NCBI GenBank assembly: GCA_017506845.1
Contig: JAFVMP010000129.1
Location: 1 to 7,962 of the forward strand
DNA from: Campylobacter sp.
GTDB lineage: Bacteria > Campylobacterota > Campylobacteria > Campylobacterales > Campylobacteraceae
Length of the DNA: 7,962 bases
Direction: 5' to 3'
The translations under genes were made by a program, and so were the position numbers. This document shows positions 1 to 5,898 of this stretch, one piece after another. The first letter of the stretch is position 1, and every line of letters starts with the position of its first letter. The notes beneath the pieces are model-generated. The model ran no database searches and was not told the DNA's origin. It worked only from the letters and a program-made list of their open reading frames with translations.

Positions 1-284
1 ATTGAGAAAGTTTTAAAATTTTTAGATGATGGTATCCCTGAAAATGATTTTGATAAAGAGCTTTTGGCTTCTAATTTAGTAAGTGCGATAAATTTAATCC
101 AATACAAGAACAAAAGAGTCTTAACAAAGAAAAACATAAGCCAAATTTAGGATATATAAAATAAAGAAAAGAGCTATTTTTAAAAGCACTTTTTAACACG
201 ACTAAAGATATGATGAAAAAAGATACCTCTTCAAAAGAAAAGCAATACACAAGAGATAATCATTCTAGTGATAGAAATATATAA
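1..284 (+). pseudogene. Decayed 3' end of an unrecognised gene, cut by the window edge
   Basis: Frame 1 is open from the window edge and stops at 148-150, giving a 49-residue tail that looks protein-like up to about base 90 (acidic/hydrophobic, LDDGIPENDFDKELLASNL). From about base 96 the more protein-like reading moves to frame 3 (NPIQEQKSLNKEKHKPNLGY), meets a stop at 162-164, and continues in the same frame as KELFLKALFNTTKDMMKKD and on to a stop at 282-284. The simplest reading is one old gene with a frameshift near 90-98 and a nonsense mutation at 162. The alternative is that frame 1 is the true intact C-terminus and the rest is chance. The lysine-rich, hydrophilic tail would suit many proteins, and I do not recognise the family. 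Confidence 0.35.
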
Positions 285-320
285 AAATAAATTTGAAGTA
301 GATGTGTTTCTACTTCAAAT
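275..320 (-). terminator. Candidate intrinsic terminator after fic
   Basis: A perfect 11-bp inverted repeat (arms 291-301 and 310-320, loop 302-309) is followed, on the minus strand, by a T-rich stretch (complement of 275-290). It lies about 100 bases past the fic stop and could end the hsd-fic transcript. The stem has only three G/C pairs, so it is weak. There is no T tract on the plus-strand side. It overlaps the TraX-like remnant. Confidence 0.45.
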
Positions 321-427
321 CATAGCTTTGGCTACAATGCTTATTGATCATATAGCTTTACTTATTCTATAATTATTATATTTAAAATACAAATACCATA
401 TTTAGATACATTTATAGCCATAGTTAA
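292..427 (+). pseudogene. Remnant of a TraX-like membrane protein N-terminus
   Basis: In frame 1, bases 307-372 read FLLQIIALATMLIDHIALLIL and then stop. The pattern of a hydrophobic run with I-A-L-x-T-M-x-I-D-H-I matches what I know of the N-terminal membrane segment of the TraX family, acetyltransferase-like multi-pass membrane proteins first known from conjugative plasmids. After the stop, frame 2 at 392-424 reads NTIFRYIYSHS, which may continue the gene after a frameshift, since TraX proteins have an IFR-I-GR stretch there. The rest of the roughly 200-residue protein is absent and the fic gene occupies the opposite strand from 424. Frame 1 is open from 217, so no start can be fixed. Identification rests on one short motif. 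Confidence 0.45.
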
Positions 428-1221
428 GAATCAAATGGCTTTAATCTAGTCTCTTTATTTAGTATAAATTTATTAAAAAAACCCTCCAAATATGTAAAAT
501 CACTTTTAATGCCCTCTCTCATATTTTCATAATTTGCCTTTACTAAGGCATCCCTAAAATATTTTGAGTTTTCTTTAAAAATATCATTATTAATATCAAA
601 ACCTTTGTTTTGCAAATATTTAATAGCAAAAATTGCAATAGTGCGTGTATTGCCTTCACGAAATGGGTGAATTTGCCAAATTCCACTAATAAATTTAGCT
701 ACGTTCACCGCTTGAGACTCTATATTCATATTGGCATAATCTTTTTTTCTCTCTAATTCAAAATCATACTCTAACAACTCGTTAATCTCATCATAATCAG
801 CATAAATAACGCTTCTACCACCTAATATATCCTCATCTTTAGTAATATTTACATCTCTAAAAACGCCAATATATTTCTCTAAAGTCTGTTCAAATGCCCC
901 AGTAAATATATTTTTATGTATCAGTTTTAGCATCATAGGGGAAAATTTAAAGCCATTTTTTTCTAGATATTTAGCGATATTTATTGATACAATATCACAT
1001 TCTTTTTGTGCTTTTTCACCTTGACTTAGACTTTTACCATCATAGTAATTTTTTATTTTACAATAGAGCTCTTTATATGTTTGTGATTCATCTAGTACTT
1101 GATAAAAATATTGAGACGGCTTTAGATTATCTACAAGCCCTAATCCTACTGCAATCTCGATATTATTTAAATTTATATTATCATTCTCATCTATTTGTGT
1201 ATATTGAGCTATGTATTTCAT
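424..1221 (-). CDS. Fic-domain protein (probable AMP-transferase or toxin-like)
   Basis: Intact 265-residue protein. The Fic signature HPFREGNTRT (about residues 185-194) supplies the catalytic His185, the acidic E189, the GN anion-binding turn and Arg193. Upstream is the expected flap region (GVFRDVNI, then GGRSVIYADYDEI, about 119-146), and downstream the segment NDIFKENSKYFRDALVKANY. Fic enzymes usually transfer AMP from ATP to a hydroxyl on a target protein. The second arginine of the full HxFx(D/E)GNxRxxR motif is replaced by alanine (about 196), so the transferred group is uncertain. A TxxxEN sequence at residues 8-13 fits the Fic inhibitory pattern but sits unusually far from the active site. 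I chose the ATG at 1221 because AAAGG lies 7 bases upstream; the longer form from 1254 has no such site. It shares orientation with hsdR. Target and antitoxin are unknown. Confidence 0.88.
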   Translation of the reverse strand: MKYIAQYTQIDENDNINLNNIEIAVGLGLVDNLKPSQYFYQVLDESQTYKELYCKIKNYYDGKSLSQGEKAQKECDIVSINIAKYLEKNGFKFSPMMLKLIHKNIFTGAFEQTLEKYIGVFRDVNITKDEDILGGRSVIYADYDEINELLEYDFELERKKDYANMNIESQAVNVAKFISGIWQIHPFREGNTRTIAIFAIKYLQNKGFDINNDIFKENSKYFRDALVKANYENMREGIKSDFTYLEGFFNKFILNKETRLKPFDS

Positions 1222-1317
1222 TTTAAGACCTTTTATGATTTTATATCTTACCATGCATACACTAATTGAGCGTTTATATGGTATTCTATTTGGTCAATTT
1301 AACGATTTAACCTTCTT

Positions 1318-1323
1318 ATTATA
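1318..1323 (-). promoter_or_regulatory. Possible -10 element for fic
   Basis: TATAAT on the minus strand, about 100 bases upstream of the chosen fic start, with no recognisable -35 box, which is common in Campylobacter. A repeat-bearing stretch at 1292-1312 would lie at and just after the start of transcription. In DNA this AT-rich the match could be chance; fic may instead be read from the hsd transcript. Confidence 0.25.
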
Positions 1324-1326
1324 AAT

Positions 1327-1576
1327 TCAATCCAAAATCTCCTCAGCAAAATATATCTTAGCATAGATAAAACTATCAATTTGCGGTGGATTTGCTTCTT
1401 TTCAAATATCTTTTGTTATAAGAATTTCTATATCCATAAATTCACTTGAATTCACAGTGATACAATCAACACTACATATAAAAGCTTCAGTCCCACAAAA
1501 ATCTAAATCTATTTTTATTATTTCCCTAGTGATGAAGCAAATCTAAGCTAAGATAATTTACAGCAAAATCCGCCAT
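1327..1576 (-). pseudogene. Decayed small gene between hsdR and fic, family not recognised
   Basis: An ATG at 1576, 17 bases after the hsdR stop and with an AGGTGA sequence upstream, opens MADFAVNYLSLDLLHH and stops at 1528-1526. The neighbouring frame, open across this point, continues as protein-like sequence (KIDLDFCGTEAFICSVDCI, then ITVNSSEFMDIEILITKDI), meets TGA at 1404-1402, and goes on KEANPPQIDSFIYAKIYFAEEILD to a stop at 1329-1327. One frameshift near 1525-1540 plus one nonsense change would therefore join an ORF of about 82 residues, which fills most of the 339-base gap. Position and orientation suggest it was the next gene of the hsd operon. It shows no Fic-antitoxin motif and no membrane segment. 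I do not recognise it. It could be the remnant of a longer gene. Confidence 0.5.
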
Positions 1577-1593
1577 TTATACCAAAATTTCAC

Positions 1594-4449
1594 CTATCTT
1601 TTTTCTAAAATATCATAAATATTATTTATAAGTGGTGTGAAAATTTCATCTATATAAGTTTGATGGTTTAATAGTTGGCCGTATAAAGCACCAAATTGCG
1701 TATCATTATAATTATCTGTCAAAATATCAGTTATTTCATCATTATAAAGTTTTGTAAAATCATTTTTATTATTATTTTTTGCTCCGCTTTGTAGCTTGGT
1801 ACTATTTAGTAGTTTCTCAGAGATATTTATAATAGCTTGAATTTGCGAGTTTTTTTCCATATTTAGACTAAGATTATCATTGATTTTTTTTATAATTTCT
1901 GAGAGCTTTTCTAGCTTGCTAGAATCAATCTTCATTGAGCCAAAGGCACTCATCTCCATCACTGGATCTGGTTTTATCTTTTCTTTTGTGTATGTTTGGT
2001 TTTTTAGTACCTGAACATTTATCACGCCTATATCTATATCTATATTTTCGCTACCTGTATTTACATTTATAAGCTGTTTTAGCAAAATTTCTATAAAAAT
2101 ATATCTATTATTTAGCTTATCGCTAAAAGTATCACCAAAAATGATTTTCAAATGCAAAAAGATCTTTTTGTAGTTTGTAAGCAACCCTTTGAACTCTATT
2201 TTATGTTTATCATCTAAATTATTTATCTGTTTTATTGCTTTTGTGAAATATGGCCTTACCATCTTTTGAGTATTATCATCTATATTAATAATAGCATCTG
2301 CTACTATCTTTTCTTCAAGTGGCATTAAGATATTATATCCATCTATTTTTGCGTCGATATCTAACAAATCAGCCATATCAATGCCATCTTTTAGCATAGT
2401 TTGCGTATAATAGGGCGCAAAACTACCAATGATATCATCAAATTTATTTACAAAATCAAGCACAAAAGTAGTTTTATGTGGGAATTCTGGGCAAATTCTA
2501 TTTAGCCTTGATAGTGTTTGGACGGCGGTTATTCCGCTAAGGGCTTTGATTACATACATTATACAAAGCTTATTTTGGTCAAATCCTGTTTGGTATTTAT
2601 TTGCGACAAAAAGTACCCTTCGCTCATCTTTATTAAATTCACTAGGCAAAGATGCTTCGCTTATGCCATTTATCCCGCTTTCGCTATACTCCACTCCACC
2701 GACTTCTTTTTGACCGCTAAAAGCTATTAAAGGTTTAAAATCATATCTCCCCGCGCAATACTCGCAAAAAGCTTGATAATATCTTATCACGCTTTCTATA
2801 TCCTCGCACACTACCATAGCCTTAGCTTTACTGCTTAGCATATCTTTGCCACTACTAGCAAAATGCTCAGCTATCACAGCTACACGGCTTTTTATGATAT
2901 CGGTATTATGTTTGATTATATCTCTTATTTTGCGTTTTGCTTGGTTTTGTTCTACCTCTTTATCGCTGCTTTTTAATATTATATTATAAAGAGTGTCATA
3001 TGTTGTATAGTTATCAAGTACATTTAGGATATATCCTTCTTCTATCGCTTGTTTCATAGAGTATAGATGAAAAGGCGTATAAAAGCCATTTATATCTTTT
3101 TTACCAAATATTTGTAAAGTACTTCTCTTTGGTGTAGCTGTAAAACCAAAAAGGCTTATATTTTTAGGTTTATTCTCTGCGCCAAATTCAGAACTAAGAG
3201 TATCTATCAAAGCCTCCATATTAGACCCGCTGGTGCTAGAGTGCGCTTCATCTATTATCACGGCACATTTGGTGTCAAAATTTTTTAATTCATCTTTGAT
3301 ATAAGAGAATTTTTGGATTGTAGAAATTATGATTTTTACACTATTTTTTATCGCATCTTTTAGATCTTTTGAGCTATTTTCATCGCCAAGAGCTTTTATA
3401 AATCCTTCTTGATGCTTGATCTTGTTTATCTCATTTTGTAATTGTCTATCTACTACTATTCTATCAGTTACGATTATCACGCTTTCATATCTTACAGAGC
3501 CATTTTTATACAAAGATGCTAGCATATATGCCAGCCAAGCTATGCTTTTAGTCTTGCCAGATCCTGCGCTATGCTGGATTAAGTAGTTTTTATACTCTGA
3601 ATTTTTCAAAATATCGCTTTTTACTTTATGTACTAGATCCATCTGATGATAGCGTGGGAAAATCATAACTCCCTTATCATCAAATATAAAATTTTTAATC
3701 AAATCAATTATATTATCCCTTACTAATACCTCTTCCCATAGATACCATACATTGCTTATTTTGCCCTCTATTTCATCATTTCCAGCCCCTGTGTCATTGC
3801 CACTTCCTTTGCCTTTATTGAAGGCTAGAAATTTAGTTTTGAATTTTTCTAGCTTTGTAGTCATATAGCACTCATACAGATCCAAAGCAAAAAACACAAT
3901 CGCACCAAGTCTATTATCAAATAGCCTATTTTGCGGGTTTCTATCCTCTTTATACTGCTTTATAGCATCTTTATAATCCTGCCCTGAATAATTGCTTTTA
4001 ATCTCCATACAAGCAAACGCCACACCATTGACAAAAACCACTAAATCCACACGCTCTTTATTTTCATTATCGGCATTTACTTCTTGTATTATTGTGATTT
4101 TATTTTTTTCATATTTCTGAGCTAAATCAGCATTAAAACCAGAGCTTTCTTTGTTATAAACTAGCTCTAAGTTTGTATTATTTATCATTACGCCATTTTT
4201 TAAGCACTCTAGAATTCCATTTTTGATTATATAGTCATTGATTTTAGAGATTATCTCATCACCCTTTAGCCCAAGCGAGTTAAGCTCCTTTTCTTGAGTG
4301 GATTTTAAAAACTCTAGTAGTATCTCTTTGTCCATTGCTAAATTTTTATCATAGTACTTTGCGCTTCGCTCTACAACTCCATTTTTAGCAAATTCTTTTA
4401 TTATATCAGCTTGATATTGTCTTTTTTCATCATATATAGTTTTTGACAT
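1594..4449 (-). CDS. hsdR: Type I restriction enzyme, HsdR motor and nuclease subunit
   Basis: 951 residues, full length for the family. It cuts DNA after ATP-driven translocation, working in an R2M2S complex bound to an unmethylated site. The N-terminal PD-(D/E)xK nuclease shows D135 (RVDLVVF) and E149-I-K151. A glycine/asparagine-rich linker (about 212-225) precedes the superfamily 2 helicase motor: Walker A QHSAGSGKT (292-300), DEAH (400-403), FTATP (436-440), TGFDQ (621-625) and motif VI QTLSRLNR (644-651). The remaining C-terminal 250 or so residues are helix-rich and would contact the methylase. All key motifs are present and there is no frame break, so it should be active. The ATG at 4449 has AAAGGA 5 bases upstream and starts 33 bases after the hsdS stop, consistent with one operon. 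Confidence 0.96.
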   Translation of the reverse strand: MSKTIYDEKRQYQADIIKEFAKNGVVERSAKYYDKNLAMDKEILLEFLKSTQEKELNSLGLKGDEIISKINDYIIKNGILECLKNGVMINNTNLELVYNKESSGFNADLAQKYEKNKITIIQEVNADNENKERVDLVVFVNGVAFACMEIKSNYSGQDYKDAIKQYKEDRNPQNRLFDNRLGAIVFFALDLYECYMTTKLEKFKTKFLAFNKGKGSGNDTGAGNDEIEGKISNVWYLWEEVLVRDNIIDLIKNFIFDDKGVMIFPRYHQMDLVHKVKSDILKNSEYKNYLIQHSAGSGKTKSIAWLAYMLASLYKNGSVRYESVIIVTDRIVVDRQLQNEINKIKHQEGFIKALGDENSSKDLKDAIKNSVKIIISTIQKFSYIKDELKNFDTKCAVIIDEAHSSTSGSNMEALIDTLSSEFGAENKPKNISLFGFTATPKRSTLQIFGKKDINGFYTPFHLYSMKQAIEEGYILNVLDNYTTYDTLYNIILKSSDKEVEQNQAKRKIRDIIKHNTDIIKSRVAVIAEHFASSGKDMLSSKAKAMVVCEDIESVIRYYQAFCEYCAGRYDFKPLIAFSGQKEVGGVEYSESGINGISEASLPSEFNKDERRVLFVANKYQTGFDQNKLCIMYVIKALSGITAVQTLSRLNRICPEFPHKTTFVLDFVNKFDDIIGSFAPYYTQTMLKDGIDMADLLDIDAKIDGYNILMPLEEKIVADAIINIDDNTQKMVRPYFTKAIKQINNLDDKHKIEFKGLLTNYKKIFLHLKIIFGDTFSDKLNNRYIFIEILLKQLINVNTGSENIDIDIGVINVQVLKNQTYTKEKIKPDPVMEMSAFGSMKIDSSKLEKLSEIIKKINDNLSLNMEKNSQIQAIINISEKLLNSTKLQSGAKNNNKNDFTKLYNDEITDILTDNYNDTQFGALYGQLLNHQTYIDEIFTPLINNIYDILEKR

Positions 4450-4482
4450 TTTTGTCCTTTAAATTCTACAATTCCATCAAAT

Positions 4483-5739
4483 TTAAATCTCTTTTTTGCC
4501 CGTTACGCACTCGTAGATTAGAGATTTTTTATACTCTTTTAGTGTGGCAATCTGCTTAGTGTAATTCTCATTTAATCTATCTATTTTTTCGCACTTTTTA
4601 TCTAGAAATTCGGCTATTTCTTTTTGCTCGTTGAGTGGGGGGACTAAAATTTTCATTTTTGATAATTCTTTATAAGTTAAATTTTGCCTTACACCATTTC
4701 CAAAATTATAGAAAACTTTTGTTAAATCATAACAATGCAATAAGTAGTGATAAAATTCAATACAAATTTTTTGTTTTGGTTTAATTGTTACATAAGCAGA
4801 AGTAATAATACCCTTTTCCTTAACAAGACCAGTTCTTAAACTAACTTTATCATTTTGCAAATCAGTTAAACGAAACACAATATCATCTTTTTCTATAATA
4901 TTATATCCATTAAAATTTTCAGGCAATAAACCATCTTTTGTTTCAATATTTTTTCTTATAATTTTTCCATAACTTAGAGAAAGTAAGTTTTTTTCATTTT
5001 CAAATAAATTCTTATTTTTACGCTCATTAAAATAAAAATATAAAGGACGAATTTCCCAATGTTTTGGGATTTGACCTATCCAAGGGATCCCACTATCTTT
5101 GAATTCTTTGTTTTTAGGATTTAGCCCTTTGGTTACACACTCGCTTATAAGTGATTTTTTATACTCTTTTAAGCTCTTAATTTTTCGCTCTAAATTATTT
5201 AATCTTTTGTCGATTATCTCGCACTTTTTATCTAGAAATTCAGCTATTTTCTTTTGCTCATTGAGTGGGGGATAAGGCACTAAAATATTTTTCATATTAT
5301 CCCAGCGAGTACTCCATAAATCATCTACAATTCCATTGCCATATTTATAAAATTCATCAGCAAATAAAGTCGTGTGAAAAAGCCAATCAAAATATTTAGA
5401 ATTCATATTTTCTCTGGGCTTTAAAACAATATTTATTAGAGACACAGAACCATCAAAAGATGAAATTCCACAAGAGCCACGACGATCTGAACGACTATTT
5501 ATCACAAAATCACCTATTTTAACAAGTTTTCTATTGTCTCCATTATCTGTTTTTGCTGCGTTTTCTAATTGTGGCAAAATTCCTTTTTTGGTAACTGAAA
5601 GTGGCTCAAAATCTTTATCACTTACTTTTTGATTTCTTTGTGAATATAAATGATTTATTTTTGTTACTTCCCAATGTTTTGGAATTTGACCTATCCAAGC
5701 AATTTGGCTATCTTTAAATTCTATATTTTGATTACTCAT
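4483..5739 (-). CDS. hsdS: Type I restriction-modification specificity subunit HsdS
   Basis: 418 residues from the chosen ATG. HsdS sets the DNA sequence recognised by both the methylase and the endonuclease. The protein is a clear tandem duplication. Each half begins FKDSxIxWIGQIPKHWE (about 8-23 and 213-229), continues into a variable target recognition domain, and ends with LNEQKxIAEFLDKKCE and a long helix LKEYKKSLI (about 159-198 and 369-408). The two target domains have unlike sequences, so a bipartite asymmetric site is expected; its sequence cannot be read from here. I chose the ATG at 5739 because AAGG lies 9 bases before it and it overlaps the upstream ORF by 8 bases. An in-frame GTG at 5802 would add 21 AT-biased residues lying inside the inserted segment and is unlikely. 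hsdR follows. Confidence 0.95.
   Translation of the reverse strand: MSNQNIEFKDSQIAWIGQIPKHWEVTKINHLYSQRNQKVSDKDFEPLSVTKKGILPQLENAAKTDNGDNRKLVKIGDFVINSRSDRRGSCGISSFDGSVSLINIVLKPRENMNSKYFDWLFHTTLFADEFYKYGNGIVDDLWSTRWDNMKNILVPYPPLNEQKKIAEFLDKKCEIIDKRLNNLERKIKSLKEYKKSLISECVTKGLNPKNKEFKDSGIPWIGQIPKHWEIRPLYFYFNERKNKNLFENEKNLLSLSYGKIIRKNIETKDGLLPENFNGYNIIEKDDIVFRLTDLQNDKVSLRTGLVKEKGIITSAYVTIKPKQKICIEFYHYLLHCYDLTKVFYNFGNGVRQNLTYKELSKMKILVPPLNEQKEIAEFLDKKCEKIDRLNENYTKQIATLKEYKKSLIYECVTGKKEI
4591..4641. repeat. Direct repeat copy in hsdS (distal conserved region)
   Basis: This 51-base stretch matches 5221-5271 with four mismatches by eye, including 21 identical bases at the left end. Both encode the LNEQKxIAEFLDKKCE helix start. 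The copies are 630 bp (210 codons) apart, so recombination between them would stay in frame. Confidence 0.85.
5055..5084. repeat. Direct repeat copy in hsdS (start of second half)
   Basis: This 30-base stretch matches 5670-5699 with one mismatch. Both encode WIGQIPKHWE at the start of a target recognition domain. The spacing is 615 bp (205 codons), so exchange of whole recognition domains would keep the frame. Confidence 0.85.
5221..5271. repeat. Direct repeat copy in hsdS (central conserved region)
   Basis: Partner of 4591-4641, four mismatches over 51 bases. It encodes the central helix region that separates the two target recognition domains. Confidence 0.85.
5670..5699. repeat. Direct repeat copy in hsdS (start of first half)
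   Basis: Partner of 5055-5084, one mismatch over 30 bases. It encodes WIGQIPKHWE near the HsdS N-terminus. Confidence 0.85.
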
Positions 5740-5744
5740 CAAAA
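5731..5744. repeat. 14-bp direct repeat at the ORF/hsdS overlap
   Basis: Reads TTTTGATGAGTAAT on the minus strand, identical to 5885-5898 and 154 bp away. It contains the stop of the 53-codon ORF (GAG TAA) and the hsdS start (ATG AGT AAT). Confidence 0.9.
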
Positions 5745-5893
5745 GGCACCTTATTAGTTTTTTTATATAGTATTTTATAAGAAAATTTATTGTATAATTC
5801 ACTCAGTTTAGGGATCAAATCACCATGACTTAGGTGAGTACTCGCAAGAGATGGTACCCTAAACTCTTTTATATTATTTCTTTTATTACTCAT
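5732..5893 (-). CDS. Small ORF (53 codons) between hsdM and hsdS, function unknown
   Basis: The ORF encodes a 53-residue basic peptide beginning MSNKRNNIKEF and ending TNKVPFDE, with no domain, membrane segment or signal that I recognise. It overlaps hsdM by 8 bases through ATGAGTAA and overlaps hsdS by the same 8-base arrangement, so ribosomes finishing hsdM could restart here and then at hsdS. No strong ribosome binding site precedes its ATG. An in-frame TTG at 5917 is possible but less likely. Its head resembles that of HsdS (MSN) and its tail that of HsdM (FDE) only because the 14-bp repeat is present at both ends. Campylobacter hsd loci are known to carry extra ORFs between hsdM and hsdS (called mlo in C. 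jejuni), usually larger. It may be a coupling spacer created by an insertion rather than a functional protein. Confidence 0.45.
   Translation of the reverse strand: MSNKRNNIKEFRVPSLASTHLSHGDLIPKLSELYNKFSYKILYKKTNKVPFDE
5805..5865. repeat. Compact inverted-repeat element, potential structured RNA
   Basis: A perfect 9-bp inverted repeat (agtttaggg at 5805-5813, ccctaaact at 5857-5865) encloses 43 bases with further self-complementarity: tcacc/ggtga (5820-5824 with 5833-5837), the palindrome gagtactc (5836-5843), ctc-gcaa-gag (5841-5850), and the alternative pairing accat/atggt (5822-5826 with 5851-5855). By my count GC is 26/61 here against 7/54 in 5751-5804. It lies inside the 154-bp segment between hsdM and hsdS and inside the small ORF. 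It is not a tRNA, having no T-arm consensus. It could be a miniature element, a processing or attenuation hairpin in the hsd mRNA, or a protein-binding site. Confidence 0.6.
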
Positions 5894-5898
5894 CAAAA
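5885..5898. repeat. 14-bp direct repeat at the hsdM/ORF overlap
   Basis: Identical to 5731-5744. On the minus strand it carries the hsdM stop (GAG TAA) and the start of the 53-codon ORF (ATG AGT AAT). Confidence 0.9.

Noticed and set aside
984..1226. Plus-strand ORF opposite fic
   Set aside because: It lies wholly on the other strand of a well-supported Fic gene, and its tyrosine/leucine/histidine-rich product is typical of antisense reading.
1222..1254. Longer Fic start at ATG 1254
   Set aside because: No ribosome binding site precedes it, while AAAGG sits 7 bases before the ATG at 1221.
2429..2730. Two overlapping plus-strand ORFs opposite hsdR
   Set aside because: Both are antisense to the conserved helicase motifs V and VI of HsdR and have no features of their own.
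4636..4642. Run of six G (C on the coding strand) in hsdS as a phase-variable tract
   Set aside because: It is shorter than the tracts of about eight or more that switch in Campylobacter, and it simply encodes the conserved V-P-P before LNEQ. The sister copy has five.
4483..5739. Invertible hsdS shufflon
   Set aside because: The repeats are direct, and there is no second hsdS or recombinase gene in the window.
5740..5802. N-terminal extension of HsdS from GTG at 5802
   Set aside because: It would translate the AT-rich inserted segment, while the ATG at 5739 has a ribosome binding site and the usual HsdS beginning.
5805..5865. tRNA gene
   Set aside because: The fold is cloverleaf-like, but it has a 9-bp closing stem, no TTCRA T-loop and no plausible anticodon arm.
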